Assembly: GCF_900199545.1 (NCBI RefSeq) | Contig: NZ_LT962671.1 | Span: 122,533 to 186,532 of the forward strand | Direction: 5' to 3' | DNA: 64,000 nt | Source of the DNA: Raoultibacter massiliensis | GTDB taxonomy: Bacteria; Actinomycetota; Coriobacteriia; Coriobacteriales; Eggerthellaceae | Shown: piece by piece, positions 55,786 through 63,599 of the stretch | Layout of the letters: every line of letters starts with the position of its first letter | How positions within the stretch are numbered: the first letter of the stretch is position 1 | Translations under genes and position numbers: made by a program | Notes under the pieces: generated by a model | What the model saw: the letters and a program-made list of their open reading frames with translations, nothing else | Told to the model about the DNA's origin: nothing | The model's database searches: none

Positions 55786-56350
55786 CGCAACAGCCCTCCA
55801 TGAGCTTAGGTTTTCGCCGATATCAGTTCAAATATAGCAATGGGCGGGGCTTCGAAGGAAACCGCGCCCATTGGCAGTCATTATAACACAGAATCGAACG
55901 TCTGTTCTATTCCCACTCTTTCACGCTCTTTTGACGCGGCGCCATTCCAATTGGGTCTAGTTTGGTTGTCGGTTTTGTCCACCTTGCCGTCGAATCCCTC
56001 CGCGTGTCCTCGCGTAGGCGTTTGGGACAAACCCTGGGACAAATTCGCAAACTATTTCGAAACCGCGAGCCCGCAGTTTCATTTTTGTCCCGGGGACAAA
56101 AACGGCAAGGCTTTGAGGTCCGAAACCGCTCGAAAGGGATGCCAAAACGGCTGTTTTCCCTCTTTGGCGCCTGTTTAGCGAAGTGAATTGTAGCCTGTGG
56201 CTTTATCGTCTTGCGTTCCCGCAGATCAGGAGGGATACGCAAGAGCGATGACTGAAAGAATCGTCGCAGGCGGCTTCGCGCATGCCCCTAATCACGCTTT
56301 GGCACTGCTCGATAAGGCTCCTTCGCTTCTCTTCACGAACAGAGGAGCCC
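55786..56350. other. Non-coding segment containing repeat copy 2
   Basis: No gene was recognised in about 560 bases. It carries direct repeat copy 2 and the palindromic TTTTTGTCCCGGGGACAAAAA-like sequence near 56085-56103. Confidence 0.45.
55907..55918. repeat. Direct repeat, guaA-3'-end-like (copy 2)
   Basis: CTATTCCCACTC, identical to copy 1 at 52735-52746; the two copies bound a 3.2-kb block with the Abi-type gene, tfoX-like, ATPase remnant and GyrI-like gene. Confidence 0.55.
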
Positions 56351-57058
56351 TCAGTGGATCGGAGCTCGAAAATCAACGATTCCCCAAGTCAGGTACTCCC
56401 ATTTCCCTTTCTCCTTATCGAGCTCAGGATACTCGCTCAAAAACCTTTCAACGCCCCTTTCCATGCGCGCAAGCAGGGCAGTTAAGTTGATGCTGATCTT
56501 TATGCGGCAGTCGTTCTCAACCCCATCCGACTCTGGTGAGCTGGTGGATCCATATCCGACGACCAGCTGGCTGTCGTTGTCGAAGACCTGTATACCGATC
56601 GAATGGAACGGCGAGTATTTTGCGCCCGCGCCGTCAACGACCGAAGATCCGGTATGGAGCACGGCGTTTCGCAGCTGGCAGAAATCGGATGCGGTGAAGT
56701 TGTCTTCCCGTATGAGCGCGTTCATCGTTCGCTCGATATGGTCTCGACTTTGCTTGCGAGATCTGTCGATGTCGTCAACCACAGGGGTACTAGGAAACCC
56801 GAGATACCTCGTGCACCAATTTCGCTGTCCATCTCTATTACTGGGGTCAATCAGGTTCGCGCAAACATCCGGAATGGTGACCAGAACTGTCAGGCATGAG
56901 ATTAGCAAACCGGCGTCGAACGCCAAGCGAGCCTCTCCGATAAGATTTCTCGGCGAGCGCTCAATGGTTCGCGGGGCGCCCTGGGGCCCGCCCGCGTCGT
57001 TTTCGGTATCAGGAAGCAACAGGTCAAGCTCCGAGTCCATCGGTTGGTCGTTTCTCAT
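56351..57058 (-). CDS. HEPN-type protein with RNAVLH motif
   Basis: 235 residues. The central helix contains FCQLRNAVLHTGSSV, that is R-N-x3-H, the catalytic motif of HEPN ribonucleases. An N-terminal helix pair IGEARLAFDAGLLISCLTVLVTIPD precedes it. The remaining part is beta-rich (PFHSIGIQVFDNDSQLVVGY) and ends YLTWGIVDF. No adjacent antitoxin-like gene was recognised. A defence or toxin role is inferred from the motif only. Confidence 0.65.
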   Translation of the reverse strand: MRNDQPMDSELDLLLPDTENDAGGPQGAPRTIERSPRNLIGEARLAFDAGLLISCLTVLVTIPDVCANLIDPSNRDGQRNWCTRYLGFPSTPVVDDIDRSRKQSRDHIERTMNALIREDNFTASDFCQLRNAVLHTGSSVVDGAGAKYSPFHSIGIQVFDNDSQLVVGYGSTSSPESDGVENDCRIKISINLTALLARMERGVERFLSEYPELDKEKGKWEYLTWGIVDFRAPIH

Positions 57059-57092
57059 CTCATAACGTTTAATTAGGCCGCCGTCGAAAACG

Positions 57093-57108
57093 TAACGTTC
57101 GACTTCGA
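57093..57108 (+). repeat. 16-bp direct repeat TAACGTTCGACTTCGA (copy 1)
   Basis: It recurs at 57137-57152, 44 bases later, and its first ten bases occur inverted at 59651-59660. Candidate arm sites for a recombinase. Confidence 0.6.
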
Positions 57109-57136
57109 GAACCGCCTGAAGGCCGCGGAAATCCGA

Positions 57137-57152
57137 TAACGTTCGACTTCGA
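57137..57152 (+). repeat. 16-bp direct repeat TAACGTTCGACTTCGA (copy 2)
   Basis: Second copy of the repeat at 57093-57108. Confidence 0.6.
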
Positions 57153-57298
57153 AAATCCGGCCTCTTCGGACTTTTGTCGTAACCGTTTGCCGACCTTTCC
57201 TACACGATTCTATCTGGTTTCGCGCCCCGTTTCCATCTATTCCTAAAGTGGAACGTTGTGTCGGCGCTGGTATTTCAGGGTGAGCGATCGGTGCGAAA

Positions 57299-57556
57299 AT
57301 GACGGATGAAGAGCTGCAAGAACGCATCGACGAATGCTGCGCGAATATGGGCTATTATCCCAGGAAAATGAAAGCGGCCGTCAATTCCTTCGCCCGGCAT
57401 TGCGGAGGGCCCACGGAGATGCTCGCCGCCGACATGAAGGTTGTCGCGGCATGGTCGGCGTCCATGCGCTCGGCGTTGACTCAGAGCACCCTCAACATGT
57501 ACGCGACGGAATGCAGGCGCTTCTTCGAATACCTAGTGCAAGTGACCAAGTCGTAA
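57299..57556 (+). CDS. Short protein resembling an integrase core-binding domain
   Basis: 85 residues. The C-terminal part LTQSTLNMYATECRRFFEYL has the pattern of the SAM-like core-binding domain of tyrosine recombinases, and the protein ends right after it. It is either the start of a truncated integrase or a stand-alone partner. The arm-like repeats upstream support a link with recombination. Confidence 0.5.
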   Translation: MTDEELQERIDECCANMGYYPRKMKAAVNSFARHCGGPTEMLAADMKVVAAWSASMRSALTQSTLNMYATECRRFFEYLVQVTKS

Positions 57557-57636
57557 ACCATTGACTAACCGCACAAATGACAATAGGAAAATGGATTCGA
57601 CAGAAGAGGACTGTGCCAATCGAGGAAATGCACAAC

Positions 57637-57883
57637 ATGCCGACAAAACGAGGAGACGAAACTCCCCGAAACGCCTGCGTTGCTCAGAATCGCGAGGAGT
57701 ACCGCGCTTGGCTTGCCGACCATCATGATGCTGAATGCGAATGCTATCTTAAAGTTCATTGCGGAAAACCTTCTGACGATAGCATCACCTACCTTGATGC
57801 AATGGAAGAGGAGCTTTGCTTCGGATGGAAAGACAGACATTCGAGGTCCTTTCCAGAGGCTGAAATCCCGCACCGCTTCATGA
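57637..57883 (+). pseudogene. YdeI/OmpD-associated family protein, frameshifted and truncated
   Basis: From ATG 57637 (GAGGAA upstream) the frame reads NREEYRAWLADHHDAECECY, YLDAMEEELCFGWKD, the N-terminal half of YdeI-like proteins. The next conserved part continues in the following frame (GPFQRLKSRTAS) and stops at 57881-57883. Intact relatives are about 190 residues. Confidence 0.65.
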
Positions 57884-57892
57884 ATGCAAAAG

Positions 57893-58225
57893 CTAAAGCC
57901 CCAGTTCCTCTTCGCCCCAGTGCTTCATGGCAAGAAGGATGGGCACGAAGCTCTCGCCTCGCGTGGTCAGCGTGTATTCCACCCGTGGCGGGATCTCGCC
58001 GTAATCTATCCGTTCTAGAAAGCCGTTGTCCACCAGCTCCTTGAGCTGCTTAGAGAGCGTCGATTCGGAGATGTTGCCGATGCAGCGCCGAAGCTGCCCG
58101 AAATGGCGCACGTCCTTGAGCGCCACATAGAACAGTATCTCGATCTTCCATTTGCCGCCGATCATGCGCTGGATGGTGGAGACGGACTTGCACCTCTCCA
58201 CTTCAACGCCTTGCCTTCGTACCAC
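57893..58225 (-). CDS. HxlR-family winged-helix regulator
   Basis: 110 residues from a GTG at 58225 that follows AAGGAGG at ideal spacing; ATG at 58249 is an alternative. Typical HxlR: IGGKWKIEILFYVALKDVRHFGQLRRCIG, STLSKQLKELVDNGFLER, and the wing YGEIPPRVEYTLTTRG. It is divergent from the radical SAM gene and probably its regulator. Confidence 0.88.
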   Translation of the reverse strand: MVRRQGVEVERCKSVSTIQRMIGGKWKIEILFYVALKDVRHFGQLRRCIGNISESTLSKQLKELVDNGFLERIDYGEIPPRVEYTLTTRGESFVPILLAMKHWGEEELGL

Positions 58226-58331
58226 TCTTCCCTCCTTGATGCGCTCCATAAAAAGACAGTACTTCAAAGATAGCAGCAATATGCGGATGATTGCATTGAA
58301 ACATCCCACAAGGCGAAACTAGGAGGCTGAT

Positions 58332-59262
58332 ATGCATTACACGGGAACCATCTGGAGGCCGCCCTACGAGGCGGACTCGCTCATCATCGAGGCGACGGCA
58401 GGATGCACGCACCGCAAGTGCAAGTTCTGCACGCTCTATGAGGATCTGCCCTTCAAGTTCCGACGGACGCCCTTGGAGACGATGGAGGCAGACTTGCTCG
58501 AGGCGCAGACCTGGTTCCACGACCCGCTCCACAAGGCCGAAGAGCACTTGTTCGGGCTTGACGAGACGAACGCGAGCCGCATATTTCTCGCCGGTGCCAA
58601 TCCGTTCGGCTTGCGCGCATCATCTTCTGGACATTGCCGAGCTTGCCCACCGCTCTTTTCCTCGGCTAAAGAGCATAGGCTGCTTCTCCCGCGTGACCGA
58701 CGTGACGCAAAAGACCGATGAGGAGCTGGCCGCACTTGCACAGGCGGGCTTCGACGGCTTGACGATAGGCATCGAGACGGGGGACGACGAGGCGCTAGCG
58801 TTCATGGATAAAGGCTACGAATCGAAAGACATCGTCGAGCAATGCGCACGGCTTGATGCGGCAGGCATCGGCTATGCGTTCTTCTACCTTGCGGGCATAA
58901 GCGGCAAGGGACGCGGCATCGTGGGCGCAAGAGCCACAGCCGAAGTCTGCAACCAAACACATCCTTGGCTCATAGGTGCGAACATGCTCACCATCTACAA
59001 AAGCTCGGAACTCTATCGCGAGATAGAGGAAGGACAGTGGGAGGAAGAGACGGAGGTGGAGAAATATGAGGAGATCCGCGAGCTGGTGCGCCTCCTCGAT
59101 ATCCCGGCCGAGTTCGCCATGCTCGGGGCGTCGAACCCGGTGATGCTACGCGGAAGCCTGCCTTATCACCGCAAACAGATTATAGATGCCATCGATTCCG
59201 TCATCAGCAACATAGGCGAGGAGCGCCTGCGCAGCTACCGGACCAATCTTCGGCACTTGTGA
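58332..59262 (+). pseudogene. Radical SAM protein gene with a single-base frameshift
   Basis: GGAGG precedes ATG 58332. The first frame gives the cluster motif TAGCTHRKCKFCTLY (C-x4-C-x2-C) and ASRIFLAGANPF; near 58610 one extra base shifts the frame, after which LLDIAELAHRSFPRLKSIG, GFDGLTIGIETGDDEALAFM and GANMLTIYKSSELYREIEEG follow. The joined product is about 308 residues, the length of B12-independent radical SAM proteins related to HemN-like/Elp3-like cores. Substrate unknown. The lesion could be a true mutation or a sequencing error. Confidence 0.75.
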
Positions 59263-59777
59263 AGCATCGGCCTGCTATGCCTATTCCCAGTGACCGCCGA
59301 TGACTTTGGTCTCCCAGCGTCCTTCCTCCGGATGGCTCACCGTGTTGTAGCCGGTTGTGGTTCACCTCACTTCGCTGTGATACCCCGAGACTTCACCAGC
59401 TTTCATGTGAGCCTTGCCATGCGCGGCGGTGCGCAGGTAGGTGATGTCGCCGACGGGCTTGTAGGTGGGGACGGGGCTGGTGAAGTCGCGCCGCACCAGG
59501 TCGGCCCGCGCTGGGCGGGAGCCGGCGCACGCGGACCGGGAAAAACCGAATAGTAGAGGAGAACGAGAAAGCCCGGGCATCGCGACCCGGGTTTTTCAAA
59601 CTCCTCAACCGCCGACGACGACTCGAAGGCGGTCCTATCCATTCTCATAGTCGAACGTTATCTGCCCGACTCCCGTTATCAAAGTGGAACGGAATCGGGT
59701 CGTTTCAATCCAGCATTAGATGTCTCCTCGATGCCCCTAGATAACGTTACAAGTTGCGATTCGACGGAGTCCATCGG
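59263..59777. other. Non-coding stretch with surface-protein remnant and terminator
   Basis: On the minus strand, short pieces AAHGKAHMKAGEVSGYHSE and ETKVIGGHWE then stop (59281) look like the end of a Coriobacteriia surface protein with His-rich repeats, in two frames. A terminator hairpin lies at 59571-59596. The sequence TAACGTTCGA is found inverted at 59651-59660 and AAAGTGGAACG at 59681-59691 (also at 57245-57255). Confidence 0.4.
59571..59596 (+). terminator. Intrinsic terminator
   Basis: GCCCGGG and CCCGGGT (59571-59577, 59586-59592) form a stem followed by TTTTTC. Confidence 0.6.
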
Positions 59778-59996
59778 TTAACCCTCGATCTCTATACTCT
59801 CGCCACCATCGTTCGGAACCAGCTTCACAGAGTAATTGAGCTGCGCCGCCGTTTGGCATAAGGTCTCCACCTTCATAGTCTTCGACTTTAGGCGCTGGTC
59901 TAGCGCCTGCGGGGTGAGACCGAGGTCGATGGCAAGGGAGCGTTGGGAACGGCCTTGTTCCTCGAGTATCGACTTGATGGCGTCTGCGGATCTCAT
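59778..59996 (-). CDS. Small XRE-type helix-turn-helix protein
   Basis: 72 residues from ATG 59996 (AGGGGA upstream); a start at 60026 is possible. AIKSILEEQGRSQRSLAIDLGLTPQALDQRL is an HTH of the XRE class, with a short C-terminal tail (VKLVPNDGG). Such proteins are antitoxin-like or prophage regulators; no toxin gene was seen next to it. Confidence 0.65.
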   Translation of the reverse strand: MRSADAIKSILEEQGRSQRSLAIDLGLTPQALDQRLKSKTMKVETLCQTAAQLNYSVKLVPNDGGESIEIEG

Positions 59997-60094
59997 AGCT
60001 GCAACATCCCCTGGTAGAATGCTCATGTGCCATAAAGTAACACCACAATATGAAAGACGGCTATCCCCATTATTCCGTAATCAGTAAAGGCGAT

Positions 60095-60149
60095 TTGACA
60101 GTTTTCTTGAAGTGGTGCATACTTTTCATGCAAGTATGAAAAGTATGCA
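60095..60149 (+). promoter_or_regulatory. Promoter with perfect palindromic operator upstream of abrB-like gene
   Basis: TTGACA at 60095-60100, a 17-base spacer and CATACT at 60118-60123 make a good sigma-70 promoter. A perfect 14-bp inverted repeat, TGCATACTTTTCAT (60116-60129) and ATGAAAAGTATGCA (60136-60149) with a 6-nt spacer, overlaps the -10 box and lies 19 bases before the ATG. It is the likely operator for the encoded AbrB-type regulator. Confidence 0.7.
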
Positions 60150-60167
60150 TTAGAGAGATGCTGCACA

Positions 60168-60410
60168 ATGTCCATGCCAAAAGGAAAGCACATATTTGGA
60201 ACTGTTAAGGTTGGGGAGCGCGGACAAATTGTCATTCCCAAAGAAGCGCGAGAAATATTTGACATAAATCCCGGAGACACGCTACTCGTTTTAGGCGATG
60301 AGGAACAAGGAATAGCTGTAGTCAAAGCTGATGTAATGAAAGAGGTTGCTGTAAAGATTTTGAAAGGTTTAGGCCACTTCAAGGGAGGAAATGATGATGA
60401 AACTAAATGA
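60168..60410 (+). CDS. AbrB/SpoVT-type DNA-binding protein
   Basis: 80 residues. The swapped-hairpin motif is VKVGERGQIVIPKEAREIFDI, followed by PGDTLLVLGDEEQGIAVVK. The gene is AT-rich like a Firmicutes gene, unlike the GC-rich island around it. It overlaps the next gene by some 17 bases, so the two are translationally coupled. Probably an autorepressor through the palindrome at 60116-60149. Confidence 0.88.
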   Translation: MSMPKGKHIFGTVKVGERGQIVIPKEAREIFDINPGDTLLVLGDEEQGIAVVKADVMKEVAVKILKGLGHFKGGNDDETK

Positions 60411-61005
60411 AACTACGCTTCCCTTTTTAGAAGTGGATTGTATTCAACAGTTTGGGCAAGAAAAAGAAAAGCTGATTTTTGAGCAAGCAGAAAAAATTTA
60501 TCAAGAACTTCTGAATAACGCCGACTATCGCAATAACGCCGCAATTCAAAATCATTTGCAATTAAAGCTATTTCCAACGTTGGCTTATTACAAGGCACTT
60601 CGAGGAGAGGGTATAAACCAAAATGAAGCGTTAGAATATGTTAGAAACGAAACCCATAAAGCCGCAAACGTTCAAAAAGAAGAAATGAAAAAGTTAGGAA
60701 GTATGCCTTTTGCATATACCATCTATCGGTTAGGTGTAAAAAAGCATATGCGAAAAAATTTTCCCGATGACGGTTGGACAACGGAATGGGTTAAATGTAA
60801 TGGCAAAGAGATACACTTCAATTTGCATAATTGCATTTATTGGGAACTAACAAAAATGTATGATTGTCCAGAGTTATGTTGTGTGTATTGTGAAAATGAT
60901 GATATTTCTTTTTCAGGTTTATTACCCAAAATTCGTTTTGAACGAACTGGCACATTAGGAAATGGTTCGCCATATTGCGATTTTCATTTTCTAAAAGTGA
61001 GGTAA
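60394..61005 (+). CDS. L-2-amino-thiazoline-4-carboxylic acid hydrolase-like protein
   Basis: About 203 residues; three ATGs in a row (60391, 60394, 60397) follow AAGGGAGGAA. The C-terminal half has IHFNLHNCIYWELTKMYDCP, ELCCVYCENDDISFSGL and PKIRFERTGTLGNGSPYCDF, the Cys/His-rich signature of the ATC hydrolase family, which opens the thiazoline ring in one cysteine-forming pathway; most members in this size class have untested function. Strongly AT-rich, so recently transferred, together with the AbrB regulator. Confidence 0.8.
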   Translation: MMKLNETTLPFLEVDCIQQFGQEKEKLIFEQAEKIYQELLNNADYRNNAAIQNHLQLKLFPTLAYYKALRGEGINQNEALEYVRNETHKAANVQKEEMKKLGSMPFAYTIYRLGVKKHMRKNFPDDGWTTEWVKCNGKEIHFNLHNCIYWELTKMYDCPELCCVYCENDDISFSGLLPKIRFERTGTLGNGSPYCDFHFLKVR

Positions 61006-61006
61006 G

Positions 61007-61695
61007 ATCGACGCATATCAAAAGGAGATCGAAGAGCTCGACCTGGAGATTCGCGAACTCCAAAATCAATTCAATAAGCTTGCGGATTCCAGGGAAATAA
61101 CCCTGGAGGATATTTTGCTGCACGTCAGGACTATGCCGACCTTGAAGCAATTGATCGAGAGATAACCAATATCTCGGACCAAATCGACGGTATCGACGAA
61201 CAGCTCAAAGATGCAAAAACAATTGATAAAGAGCTTAGCGAGGACAGAGCGGCTTTCAATGCGGCCGTGCTAGCCACTATGAAGGATGTGCGCCGCACAA
61301 TTAATGAAAGTGATTCCGTCGAAGATTACGCGGACCTTTTTACTACCAACAACAGTCCCTATATTGGAAGCGAAGCTACCGAGTTCTTTCTCGCAAAAAC
61401 CTATTCACTTGCCAAGCACATACATCACGGTTTACCTATTGTTATTGACTCTTTTCGCGCCGAAGAACTATCGACGGGAAGGGAGGAGCGTGTGCTCCCC
61501 CTGTTTATCGATCTCCCTAATCAGGTTATTTTCAGTGCTACCTTGAAGGGTGAGGAAGTTGGAAAATATCGCGGGCGTGAAGGAATTAATAATATTGAAT
61601 ATATAGGATATATGCAAAAGAAGCTTCTCACCAATCGCGATAACGAGAGATTCTTGTCGAAAGTCGCTGATTTCGGCATCAAGTTCAATGGGTAG
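61007..61695 (+). pseudogene. 3' remnant of a coiled-coil SMC-like ATPase
   Basis: The first part (KEIEELDLEIRELQNQFNKL, then in another frame DYADLEAIDREITNISDQID) is a coiled coil, and the last 142 residues (from 61267) contain FFLAKTYSLAKHIHHGLPIV and IDSFRAEELSTGREERVLPL, like the C-terminal head of SMC/DUF2326-type ATPases that act in defence. The N-terminal Walker A part is absent, cut off by the AT-rich abrB/hydrolase block; at least one frameshift lies near 61110. Confidence 0.55.
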
Positions 61696-62132
61696 GCTCT
61701 ATTTGGCGCAAAGATCGTCCTGCATTGGCCTGCATTCGCCTGTATTCACATGAATGCAGGACATCGTTGAAACGCTGATTGATTTACCCACAACTGCTTA
61801 GGCTGGTGGCGCAAAACCAGTTTCACCGCCCACCCATCCCTTTGCAGCATAATCATCCTATTAGCCACATTATGTCTCAACGCATGGGTACCATTTACCC
61901 GGGTGCACCTGGGGCAACGGGCCGGCAGGCCCGCGCAAGGTCGCTCGCAGAACACGCAACAGCAAACACGACAGAAGAGGCGAACGACAGATGCCGGACC
62001 CCGGACGACAGCACCGCGGAAGAGAGGCATTCCAACCACAACCGAACAACTCCAGCCACTAGGCAGGCGCCCGCATGGGCGCCTTTTACTTAATGACTTC
62101 AGTCTGGCGCGCGCGTAGCCGCGCCGAGTAAA
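61696..62132. other. Non-coding stretch before the IS200-type element
   Basis: No gene was recognised. It has CCTGCATTC / GAATGCAGG inverted repeats near 61730-61760, and a terminator (listed separately). Confidence 0.4.
62065..62088 (+). terminator. Intrinsic terminator
   Basis: AGGCGCCC, GCAT loop, GGGCGCCT (62065-62084) followed by TTTA. Confidence 0.7.
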
Positions 62133-62837
62133 CCGCCCGCTATGCGGGCGGACGACAACCTGCTTTACAAAACCACCCTCCCGCCGGATATTGACGATTG
62201 TTCAGGCCGTCAAGAATCCGAGAAGGAAGGGTGGTGTTCGGCTATGGCCAACAAAGCCTACAGCCTTTCGCACACGAAGTGGATGTGCAAGTACCACATC
62301 GTGTTCACGCCGAAGTATAGGCGAAAGGCCATCTACGGCCAAATCAGGTCCGACATAGGGGAGATCCTGAGGAGGCTCTGCGTGTACAAGGGCGTCGAGA
62401 TAATAGAGGGGCACCTCATGCCCGACCATGTGCACATGCTGCTGGCGATACCGCCGAAGTACAGCGTGTCGAGCGTGATGGGCTACCTGAAGGGCAAGAG
62501 CTCGCTCATGATCTTCGACAAGCACGCCAACCTGAAGTACAAGTTCGGCAACAGGAGGTTCTGGGCGGAGGGCTGCTACGTCTCCACCGTCGGGCTCAAC
62601 GAGGCGGCCATCGCGAAGTACATCAGGGAGCAGGAGGCCGCCGACATCGCGCTGGACAAGCTGAGCGTCAAGGAGTACTCCGACCCGTTCAAGAAGTAGC
62701 CGGGGCCCGCCGGTTCGACCGGCTCGCCACGGGTCAAGGGCAATAGGGCCTGAACAGCGTGAAGGCCGGCGTCTTTAGGCGCGCGCCGGCCTTCCACGGG
62801 TTATGCCCTAAGAGCAAACCACCCGCTATGCGGGTGG
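62133..62837 (+). mobile_element. IS200-type insertion sequence
   Basis: The transposase gene is flanked by near-identical hairpins: CCGCCCGC-TAT-GCGGGCGG at 62133-62151 and CCACCCGC-TAT-GCGGGTGG at 62819-62837, typical of IS200/IS605 ends that are bound by TnpA as single strands. A further hairpin (62761-62771 with 62784-62794) lies after the gene. No TnpB accompanies it. Exact cleavage sites cannot be read. Confidence 0.8.
62244..62699 (+). CDS. tnpA: IS200/IS605 transposase TnpA
   Basis: 151 residues from ATG 62244. The HUH motif is LMPDHVHMLLAIPP and the catalytic Tyr is in EAAIAKYIREQEAAD. Also CKYHIVFTPKYRRKAIYG, the family start. It cuts and joins single-stranded DNA at the element ends. 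The frame is intact, so the element may be active. Confidence 0.95.
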   Translation: MANKAYSLSHTKWMCKYHIVFTPKYRRKAIYGQIRSDIGEILRRLCVYKGVEIIEGHLMPDHVHMLLAIPPKYSVSSVMGYLKGKSSLMIFDKHANLKYKFGNRRFWAEGCYVSTVGLNEAAIAKYIREQEAADIALDKLSVKEYSDPFKK

Positions 62838-63048
62838 CCCTGATTTTTCAAGGACTTAGCCGCGAGCTAAGGCATGCGGCTCATGGCCGTTTCGTGAAGG
62901 CCCGACCAGCTCGACCCACCTCGACCCGTCTCCGCTCGCGCCGTGCCCACCAATCGCCATCAGGCGGTTCAATCGTCGCGCAGACGAAAAGGGACACGGT
63001 GCCGTGCGGTGTGCTCGCGCGGTGCCGCACGGGAAGATTGGAGGAACC

Positions 63049-63267
63049 ATGGCACGCACAGCCGAATGCGCCGCGCCCGAGGGCAACCAAGATCGCGGCG
63101 AATGGATGACGGTAATCGAGATGCAGGAGTACATGAGGGCAAGCCGAAACAAGGCATACGACCTCATCTGGTCGGGAGAGGTCGACTCGTACAGGCTCGG
63201 CAGGAAGCTCCTGGTGTCGAGGGCGTCAGTGGACGCCTACATCGAGTCGAGGAGCGGCAGGAAATGA
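63049..63267 (+). CDS. Excisionase-type helix-turn-helix protein
   Basis: 72 residues with GGAGGAACC before the ATG. EWMTVIEMQEYMRASRNKAY with LGRKLLVSRASVDAYIES is an HTH_17/excisionase motif. It and the next gene form the regulatory start of an integrative element that continues to the right. Confidence 0.8.
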   Translation: MARTAECAAPEGNQDRGEWMTVIEMQEYMRASRNKAYDLIWSGEVDSYRLGRKLLVSRASVDAYIESRSGRK

Positions 63268-63345
63268 CGGCGGCGACCGCCCCGGGAGCCGACCGCGGCC
63301 GGGCATGCGAGAAAGCCTCGAGACGAAAGGAGCTCGAGGACGACC

Positions 63346-63594
63346 ATGACCAAGAGCATTAGCAGGAGCCAGGTGAGGCTCATCGCATCGACCAACGCGA
63401 TATTCGGCGCCGACGAGGCGTGCGCGATGCTGCGCATCAGCCGCGACGCAATGTACCGGCTCGCCAAGGACCCCGACGACCCGTTCCCGATCCGCTACAT
63501 CGGCGGCAAGACGCGCGACGGCATCGTGCTGCACGACGAGCTCGTCGCATGGGGCGAGCGAAACAGCGTCGTCGGCTCACCCCGAAGGGGCTAG
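63346..63594 (+). CDS. AlpA-like helix-turn-helix protein
   Basis: 82 residues. FGADEACAMLRISRDAMYRL followed by PFPIRYIGGKTRDGIVL is a MerR/AlpA-like DNA-binding pattern. GAAAGGAG lies upstream. Same operon as the excisionase-like gene. Confidence 0.7.
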   Translation: MTKSISRSQVRLIASTNAIFGADEACAMLRISRDAMYRLAKDPDDPFPIRYIGGKTRDGIVLHDELVAWGERNSVVGSPRRG

Positions 63595-63599
63595 CGCCG

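Noticed and set aside
59280..59291. Third copy of the guaA-like repeat (CTATTCCCAGTG)
   Set aside because: Only nine to ten bases agree and it coincides with the end of a surface-protein-like frame (GHWE stop), so chance is likely.
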